Assembly (NCBI GenBank): GCA_026983685.1
Contig: JALSTO010000180.1
Coordinates: forward strand, 1-11,261
Origin: Aquificaceae bacterium
GTDB lineage: Bacteria; Aquificota; Aquificia; Aquificales; Aquificaceae
Direction: 5' to 3'
Length of the DNA: 11,261 bases
Positions 6,390-11,261 of the stretch are shown piece after piece; within the stretch, counting starts at the first letter, position 1; every line of letters begins with the position of its first letter. A program made the position numbers and the translations under genes. Under the pieces are notes generated by a model, which saw nothing but the letters and a program-made list of their open reading frames with translations, made no database searches and was not told the origin of the DNA.

Positions 6390-8386
6390 GTAGGCTCAGA
6401 AAAAGCTTTCGTCTCAAGGTAACCTTATCCTTCTTGCTTGCAGGAATGCTTCCCTACCTTGCCTTCTCCCTTCTATCCCTGTTCCAGGTCAAGGGTATCA
6501 TTGAAGAGGATATAAGGCGAGACCTTCGGACTAAGACTTACATACTGGTTCACGAAGTTACAGAAGTCGTCCAGTCCCTTAAGGAAAACATGGCTCACTG
6601 GGCGGGTTTGAGCCTCATGAACGACATAGTTGTCATGGATATAGACAAGAGGATAGCCCGATTTCTCAAGGAAGTTAAGAAGGATCTGGGATTCAAAGGG
6701 TACATTATCGTTGTTAACAACCGTAGTCTAATAGTTGCGTCTTCGGATGCGGAGCTCATAGGTAAGTCCTTCAGCTTGGAAAGGTTTCCGGAGAAGAAAT
6801 TCCTTAGGCTTGAGGTTCCGGTGAGAGCCTCTTTTGGTCAGAAGCAGGAACTGGGAAGTATAGTTCTGCTTTACTCCTGGGACAACTTTGCAAACTACTT
6901 GATAGATGAAGAAGTTGTTACATCCCTTGTAAATCCTGAGCTGGAAGTGGTCGTAGGTTCCCGAGGATTGAGCCTCAAGTCCTTCGCGGAAGGTTTCGGC
7001 TCTGATGCCAAATACATATACTATCGTGCCAGGTTAAGTACCGCACCCCTTGAGGGATGGTTCCTCGTGGTAGGCATGGATAGGGATAGGGCTTTCAGCC
7101 CCCTTTACAGCATGCTCCTCGGTCTGGGAAGTTCCGCCCTCATCGGTGTGGTTGCCATAGTAGGGGCTTCTCTTTTTGTGTCCGCCAGAACCCTCAGGTC
7201 TGTCGGCGAGGTTTCGCAGACCGCCAACTATATAATGGAGACGAGAGACTATGCGCAAAGAGTTCCGGTGCACGGCGATGACGAGATAGCCCATCTGTCT
7301 GTGAGCTTTAACAGCTTGCTGGAGGAGGTTCAGAGGTCTATAAGGGAGCTTGAAGAAGAAAGCGTAAGAAGACTGAAGCTCTTTAAGAAGCTCGTTGAGA
7401 TAATCACGCTTATCCTGAAGCAGGAAGACGAACAGGAGCTACTGAGGGTTGCGGAGGAAAGATTGAGAGAATTTCTCGGCGCGGATGTAAGGATAGAGAA
7501 AGGTGCAGGAGGCGGAGCGGGATACGAGATAAAAGCCCACGTCTTCTTGGGGGAAGCTCTGGAAGAGAGGGTCGTTGGCTACATACAGATCGGAGAGAGT
7601 CTGCCTGAGATTGATGAGTTTATAAAGTCGGTCAGGGATATGCTTTCTTTTCAGATAAGCAGGTTGAATCTCCTGAAGTTTCAAAGCTACCTGAAGGAGA
7701 AGGCGGAATCCGCATCTAAGGCTAAGTCCCTGTTTATAGCCAACATGTCCCATGAGCTTAGGACACCGCTGAATGCCATAATAGGGTTTGCCCAGCTCAT
7801 AAGCTCGGACCCTTTTCTACCCGATGATGTCAGGGAGATGGCTCGGCGCATAGAGGTATCCGGGAAGCACCTGTTGGAGATAATAAACAACATCCTTGAC
7901 CTTGTAAAGGTTCAGGCTGAGAAGATGAAGGTCAGACCTCAAAGGGTTGAGTTGAGAACCCTTATTGAAGAAGTTGAGTACATGCTCTTGCCCGCCTTGA
8001 AAAAGGAAGGGCTCACCATAGAGCTTGAAAAGCCTTCCATTGAGGTAAGAACAGACCCGAGCCTTCTCAAGCAGATATTGCTTAATTTGCTCACAAATGC
8101 AGTTAAATTCACCGAGAGGGGTTCTGTAAAGCTGAAGGTTGAAAAAAGAAAAGGCTATCTGAAGTTTCGTGTAATTGACACAGGCATAGGGCTTACAGAA
8201 GAGGAAAGAAGCAGACTCTTCAGGACCTTTGAACAGATTGAAAACCCGATGCAGAAGCTTTACAGAGGTACAGGTCTCGGGCTTGCTTTAACGAAAGAAC
8301 TCGTAGGTCTTCTTGGAGGTGAGATAGGTGTGGTTTCTGAAGGTAAGGGAAAGGGTTCGGAGTTCTGGTTCACTATCCCCTGTTGA
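6386..8386 (+). CDS. Membrane-bound sensor histidine kinase (periplasmic sensor, HAMP, GAF-like, HisKA, HATPase_c)
   Basis: The protein has 666 aa. Transmembrane helix 1 spans about residues 11-35 and helix 2 about 238-265, enclosing a periplasmic domain of about 200 residues that looks cache-like. A HAMP linker follows (about 266-318), then a charged coiled coil (315-345) and a region at about 345-430 that may be a degenerate GAF domain. A second helix (430-450) leads to HisKA with SHELRTPLN and phospho-acceptor His456. The ATPase domain shows the N box LLNLLTNAVKF (Asn567/Asn571), G1 DTGIGL (598-603), an F-box-like LFRTFEQ (611-617) and G2 GTGLGLAL (628-635). All catalytic residues are intact. 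There is no fused receiver. ATG 6386 overlaps the binding-protein stop (ATGA), so translation is probably coupled. The 3' end overlaps the response regulator on the other strand by 14 nt; that regulator is the obvious partner. Confidence 0.93.
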   Translation: MSRLRKSFRLKVTLSFLLAGMLPYLAFSLLSLFQVKGIIEEDIRRDLRTKTYILVHEVTEVVQSLKENMAHWAGLSLMNDIVVMDIDKRIARFLKEVKKDLGFKGYIIVVNNRSLIVASSDAELIGKSFSLERFPEKKFLRLEVPVRASFGQKQELGSIVLLYSWDNFANYLIDEEVVTSLVNPELEVVVGSRGLSLKSFAEGFGSDAKYIYYRARLSTAPLEGWFLVVGMDRDRAFSPLYSMLLGLGSSALIGVVAIVGASLFVSARTLRSVGEVSQTANYIMETRDYAQRVPVHGDDEIAHLSVSFNSLLEEVQRSIRELEEESVRRLKLFKKLVEIITLILKQEDEQELLRVAEERLREFLGADVRIEKGAGGGAGYEIKAHVFLGEALEERVVGYIQIGESLPEIDEFIKSVRDMLSFQISRLNLLKFQSYLKEKAESASKAKSLFIANMSHELRTPLNAIIGFAQLISSDPFLPDDVREMARRIEVSGKHLLEIINNILDLVKVQAEKMKVRPQRVELRTLIEEVEYMLLPALKKEGLTIELEKPSIEVRTDPSLLKQILLNLLTNAVKFTERGSVKLKVEKRKGYLKFRVIDTGIGLTEEERSRLFRTFEQIENPMQKLYRGTGLGLALTKELVGLLGGEIGVVSEGKGKGSEFWFTIPC

Positions 8387-8732
8387 GGAGAAGCTCTATC
8401 TTCTTCCGCAGAATGCTGAGGTCCACGGGCTTTGTCAACAGAGAATTGGCAAGACTTTCACATCCTGGGCATGTTTCATCAAGGGCTGTTAGGATTATAA
8501 CCGGTATATCTCTGGTCGCAGGATCCTCCCTTATCGTCTTGAGTGCGGTAAAACCGTCCATGTTGGGCATCATAGCGTCCAGGATTATCAGATCGGGTCT
8601 TTGAGTTTTAAGCAAGCGGAGAGCCTGAAGTCCGTCTTCCGCTTCAAGAACACTGTAGCCCAGTCTATGCAGGAATATCCTTATTAAGAACCTGTTCTGC
8701 TTGTCATCGTCAACCACGAGGATGCTCTTCAT
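8373..8732 (-). CDS. Single-domain response regulator (CheY/Spo0F type) with a CPGC motif
   Basis: The 119-aa receiver domain has no output domain. The acidic pocket is Asp8/Asp9/Asp10 (VVDDD), the phospho-acceptor is Asp52 (LILDAMMPNMDG), Thr82 is the switch Thr/Ser (IILTALD), and Lys101 lies in TKP. All are in standard positions, so phosphorylation should be possible. Unusually, the loop after strand beta4 contains Cys88-Pro-Gly-Cys91, a CxxC pair close to the phosphorylation switch. The ATG at 8732 overlaps the ApbE stop by 4 nt (ATGA), so it is the last gene of the DUF3570-PAP2-ApbE operon. It ends inside the histidine kinase gene on the opposite strand. With no DNA-binding domain it should act by protein-protein contact or in a phosphorelay. 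Confidence 0.93.
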   Translation of the reverse strand: MKSILVVDDDKQNRFLIRIFLHRLGYSVLEAEDGLQALRLLKTQRPDLIILDAMMPNMDGFTALKTIREDPATRDIPVIILTALDETCPGCESLANSLLTKPVDLSILRKKIELLLNRG

Positions 8733-9640
8733 ATCAGCAAAATTGCTCCAACCTTATCCCTCAGGGCACTGCCTATAAATCTATCTCCGTCTCTGTCTAT
8801 TGCCAGATAGCTCTTTGAAAACTCTTTAAGCTTTTCTGAAGGAAGACAGAAGCAGGCGGTTGCAAGAGCATCAAGCTCTGCTCCCTTAAAGCCCCTTTCA
8901 ACGAGCGTAAGGCTTGCCCAGATATTTTCCTGAAAACCTTTAAGTGGATTGAATATGTGGTGATTTTCCTCCTTTCCTATGAACCTCTCGTAGCTCCCGC
9001 TCGTGGTTATCGTTGTTTCATCTTCTGTGGTTTCAATGATGGCGATATTTCCTTCTCCGGCAGGATTCTTTACACCTATCCTCCATCGCCTGCCGTAGGT
9101 GCATATCTCTCCCCCTATGGAGACAAGGACCTTCGTCGCACCCGCATCAAGAAGGAACTCCGCAAGCCTCTGGGACGCCCAGCCCTTGGCTATACCCCCG
9201 AGGTCCAGGAACATACCCTCTTCCTCAAGGAAGACCTCATCTCCCGAGATATTCACCTTACGATAATCTACAAGGTGCCTGACCCTTTCTATCTCCTCAG
9301 CGGATGGTATCCTCTCCTTCCTACCGAAGCCGAAGAGCCTGTGAACTATAACACCTACCGTAGGGTCAAAAAGACCGCCCGTCGCCTCTGCTATCCTGAC
9401 AGCTCCCTTTATGAGTCCTACCACATGAGGAGGGCACTTCACCGAGGATAGACCTGCATACCTGTTTATGCGAGATATGTAGGAGTTTTCCCTGTAAACA
9501 GAAAGCTCCGCTTCTATCTTTTGAGCGATCCTGAGGGCTTCTTCAAGCTTCCCATCGGGCAGGTCCGCCTTTATAAGTATCTCGGTTGACATGACTTTAT
9601 CGGAGAGGGAGTTTATGCTTCTTCTCAAGATTCCGAACAT
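8729..9640 (-). CDS. apbE: FAD:protein FMN transferase (ApbE family), no visible export signal
   Basis: ApbE attaches FMN covalently to Thr/Ser of target redox proteins, using FAD. The 303-aa protein shows the family hallmarks in order: LSVYRENSYISRIN (46-59), GGLFDPTVG (88-96), LDLGGIAKGWA (145-155), IGGEI (175-179), RWRIGVKNP (185-193), TTSGSYERF (212-220), HHIFNP (227-232), and the Mg-binding pair Asp257/Thr261 in DALAT. Start ATG 9640 has a GGGGGT ribosome site and begins 11 nt after the PAP2 stop. The conserved domain starts within the first 10-20 residues, so neither a Sec signal nor a lipobox fits; most ApbE proteins are exported. It may act in the cytoplasm or leave by another route. 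It is downstream of DUF3570, a known ApbE neighbour, and overlaps the response regulator by 4 nt. No flavinylated target protein is visible in the window. Confidence 0.94.
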   Translation of the reverse strand: MFGILRRSINSLSDKVMSTEILIKADLPDGKLEEALRIAQKIEAELSVYRENSYISRINRYAGLSSVKCPPHVVGLIKGAVRIAEATGGLFDPTVGVIVHRLFGFGRKERIPSAEEIERVRHLVDYRKVNISGDEVFLEEEGMFLDLGGIAKGWASQRLAEFLLDAGATKVLVSIGGEICTYGRRWRIGVKNPAGEGNIAIIETTEDETTITTSGSYERFIGKEENHHIFNPLKGFQENIWASLTLVERGFKGAELDALATACFCLPSEKLKEFSKSYLAIDRDGDRFIGSALRDKVGAILLI

Positions 9641-9651
9641 CGCTCTACCCC

Positions 9652-10164
9652 CTAAAAGCTGTATTCAAATGTAAACCCCTTTCCAGAGACCTCCGCTCTG
9701 AATCTCCTTGTAAATATAAGCGTAAAGATACCGCTCAGGACTGCACCCGCTATGACGTCCTTCCAGTAGTGTGCCCTTGCATGAACTCTGCTGAAACCTA
9801 CCAGAGAAGCAAGAGCTACCGACGGAACACCCCACTCCGGTCCATACCTTTTCCAGAGGAACCACGCCCCCGAAAAGGCTGAAGCGGTATGCCCGGAAGG
9901 GAAGGAGTGCTTTCCACCGTTGGGTCTTTTCTCATTTACGGTGTATTTGAGCAGGTATGTGGTAGCCATCGTTGAACCGTAACTTTCTGCAAACTGCAAA
10001 CTTCCCTTTCTGTCCTTAAGATAAAGGGTCCTTCCGAGAGCTACAGATGGCAGGGCTATCTGCATCACATCTCCGTACAGGGTAAAAAGGTCTTTTGAGA
10101 AGGAGGGCGCAAGAAGCCCTCCCGTGATCAGAAGCTGTAATCCAAGGATACACTTCCGAACCAT
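9652..10164 (-). CDS. PAP2-family membrane-associated phosphatase
   Basis: The protein has 170 aa from the chosen start. The three-part acid phosphatase motif is complete: K73-x6-R80-P81 (KYTVNEKRP), PSGH (89-92) and S125-R126-x5-H132-x3-D136 (SRVHARAHYWKD). Such enzymes dephosphorylate lipid phosphates (undecaprenyl diphosphate, phosphatidate, lipid A) or act as soluble acid phosphatases. The N-terminus (MVRKCILGLQ and a hydrophobic run to residue 22) is a signal peptide or anchor, placing the active site in the periplasm. I chose ATG 10164 because AGGA lies 7 nt upstream; a longer form from TTG 10191 has no such site. It overlaps the DUF3570 gene by 37 nt. The C-terminus ends in GFTFEYSF, an alternating strand with terminal Phe like the outer-membrane neighbour. 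The substrate is unknown. Confidence 0.88.
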   Translation of the reverse strand: MVRKCILGLQLLITGGLLAPSFSKDLFTLYGDVMQIALPSVALGRTLYLKDRKGSLQFAESYGSTMATTYLLKYTVNEKRPNGGKHSFPSGHTASAFSGAWFLWKRYGPEWGVPSVALASLVGFSRVHARAHYWKDVIAGAVLSGIFTLIFTRRFRAEVSGKGFTFEYSF

Positions 10165-11237
10165 GCGGTTATCCTGTCCTTGCCGTACCAATTCTTTATG
10201 TAGCTGTTGGAGGAGGTCATGTAGTAGTTCACAGCTCCTTTGAGCTTGAATCCCGAAAGACCGAAGCCCTTTATGAAGAGTAGACCGAGAGTCCTTGAGC
10301 TGAAGGCTGATAGCCTGTAATCTACAGCGACGTATCTATCCGTGAGCTTATAGTCCTGCAGTTCCTTTGCAAAGTCCGCCTTGGTCTGGGTGTAGTATCT
10401 GAACCTTATACCCAAGGTCAGCTCCTTGGCTACGTCCCTCAGCAGTTTCACGTCACCAGTGTGAGACCTTATCCCCCAGTCGTCGGTGTAGTATCTGTAA
10501 GAGAGGTTTACACTCGTGGGCTCATTTATGAGTTTGACGAACTTGATCGCGAAGGCGTGCCCTTTCCTTGTCTGGGGCAGGGTTTCAAACCTTGCAAAGT
10601 CCTTTCTCAGGAGGTAGTGATAGGGTGAGCCGAGGAATCCCTCCGAATAGAGGTTTGAGTAGATGAGCTGGAGCATCGCTGTCGGAGAGAGGAGCTGGGA
10701 TACAGAGAAGTCTATCTTCCTCTCCTTCCTGTCACTTCGTGGCAGGTTCCTCTTGAAGACAGGTTCCCACTTATCAAAGGACTGGGAGAAGCTGATGCCC
10801 ACGGCGGTGTTCTGGAGGTTGAGCTGACGGATGTAACTTCCGAAAACCGACCTGCCTGTGTAGTCCCTCTCCGTTGAGTAGTAGGCACCGAGGGTCAGGG
10901 TGTTGTCCCCGTCATCGTAAACCCCGAGGATGGTAGGTGCGTAGCGAACATCGTCAAAGGTTCTCCTCGCTGTAGCTCCCGTAACCGCGTCGGATATGAC
11001 CGGAGAGCCACCCTTCCTTATGCTCGCTGCGGATATGGCGTCTATCCTCATCTTTATACCTATGAGGAACTTCTTTGTAAGGGTTTTGAAGAAGGAGAAA
11101 GTCGGAGAGTAAACCTGAACATCCGTGTTGTCTGTGTAAAAGTCAAAACTGAGTCCCGCCTTGTCTTCTAAAGAGCTTGCGAAGGCTTTGATGGGAAGTA
11201 GAAGAGAAAGGAGTCCGAAGAGCCTTTTTATCTGCAT
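10128..11237 (-). CDS. DUF3570 family outer-membrane beta-barrel protein
   Basis: The protein has 369 aa from ATG 11237. The signal peptide is clear: MQIKRLF, hydrophobic to residue 16, and AFA cleavage near residue 20. The mature protein is all amphipathic strands with many Tyr/Phe residues and ends in SVSLDYSF, the terminal-Phe outer-membrane signature. The TGATARRTFDDVRY and LGAYYSTERDYTG segments match the DUF3570 pattern as I know it (TGAS, D-R, S-E-DY). ATG 11237 is preferred because AAGGAGG (11250-11244) lies 6 nt upstream; the GTG at 11243 would abut this site directly. DUF3570 genes are commonly found beside ApbE, a small DUF4266 lipoprotein and a thioredoxin-like protein. ApbE is here, two genes downstream; any DUF4266 gene would have to lie beyond the right edge. 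The molecular function of the family is unknown. Confidence 0.88.
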   Translation of the reverse strand: MQIKRLFGLLSLLLPIKAFASSLEDKAGLSFDFYTDNTDVQVYSPTFSFFKTLTKKFLIGIKMRIDAISAASIRKGGSPVISDAVTGATARRTFDDVRYAPTILGVYDDGDNTLTLGAYYSTERDYTGRSVFGSYIRQLNLQNTAVGISFSQSFDKWEPVFKRNLPRSDRKERKIDFSVSQLLSPTAMLQLIYSNLYSEGFLGSPYHYLLRKDFARFETLPQTRKGHAFAIKFVKLINEPTSVNLSYRYYTDDWGIRSHTGDVKLLRDVAKELTLGIRFRYYTQTKADFAKELQDYKLTDRYVAVDYRLSAFSSRTLGLLFIKGFGLSGFKLKGAVNYYMTSSNSYIKNWYGKDRITAWFGSVSLDYSF

Positions 11238-11243
11238 CCGCAC

Positions 11244-11250
11244 CCTCCTT
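11244..11250 (-). promoter_or_regulatory. Shine-Dalgarno site deciding the DUF3570 start
   Basis: The minus strand reads AAGGAGG, 6 nt before ATG 11237 and with no gap to the alternative GTG 11243. This selects the ATG. The bases to the right edge show no promoter, so the gene may continue an operon from outside the window. Confidence 0.7.
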
Positions 11251-11261
11251 GGAAGGAACTC

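Noticed and set aside
8957..9451. 164-codon plus-strand open frame opposite apbE
   Set aside because: apbE in this stretch carries every family motif. The antisense frame shows no domain, signal or start context.
10165..10191. Longer PAP2 form starting at TTG 10191
   Set aside because: It has no ribosome site at proper spacing, and it would put a polar stretch before the hydrophobic segment. ATG 10164 has AGGA 7 nt upstream.

Overview
The window looks like a chromosome fragment of a thermophilic bacterium, most probably an Aquificales member (Aquifex/Hydrogenivirga/Hydrogenobacter type). This is inferred, not proven. The grounds are very dense gene packing with overlapping ends, moderate GC, heavy use of AGG/AGA arginine and ATA isoleucine codons, Lys/Glu-rich proteins, and a TreT-type trehalose synthase, a family best known from hyperthermophilic archaea and bacteria. 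I see no tRNA, rRNA, IS element, CRISPR array or long repeat. Almost every base is coding, and no gap exceeds 40 bases.

Left block (minus strand, 1-2417): bcp -> nth -> a 398-aa protein of repeated PATAN/DUF4388-like beta modules -> the first 27 codons of a membrane protein that runs off the left edge and looks like a chemoreceptor or sensor N-terminus. A peroxiredoxin, a DNA-repair glycosylase and two probable signalling proteins appear to be co-transcribed from a promoter next to position 2450.

Trehalose block (2453-4936): a DUF5752-like protein built from two copies of one module is followed 1 nt later by treT on the plus strand. otsB lies on the minus strand, with its 3' end overlapping treT by 25 nt. 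TreT would make free trehalose from NDP-glucose and glucose, while OtsB would dephosphorylate trehalose-6-phosphate. No otsA is present, so the pairing is biochemically curious.

Sensor block (4960-8386, plus strand): an outer-membrane beta-barrel, a one-lobe PstS-like periplasmic binding protein and a membrane histidine kinase, with overlaps of 13 and 4 nt. This reads as a ligand entry-capture-signal unit, probably for phosphate or another oxyanion.

Right block (minus strand, 11237 down to 8373): DUF3570 outer-membrane protein -> PAP2 phosphatase -> ApbE flavin transferase -> single-domain response regulator, all overlapping or within 11 nt. The response regulator ends tail-to-tail inside the histidine kinase gene (14-nt overlap). 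The kinase and its likely partner regulator therefore sit at the ends of two converging operons, linking the porin/binding-protein sensor to the DUF3570/ApbE cluster. This arrangement is the most interesting part of the window.

The two divergent intergenic spaces (2418-2452 and 4937-4959) are very short and contain TATAAT boxes. Genes starting there on the side without a Shine-Dalgarno sequence may be translated from nearly leaderless mRNAs.
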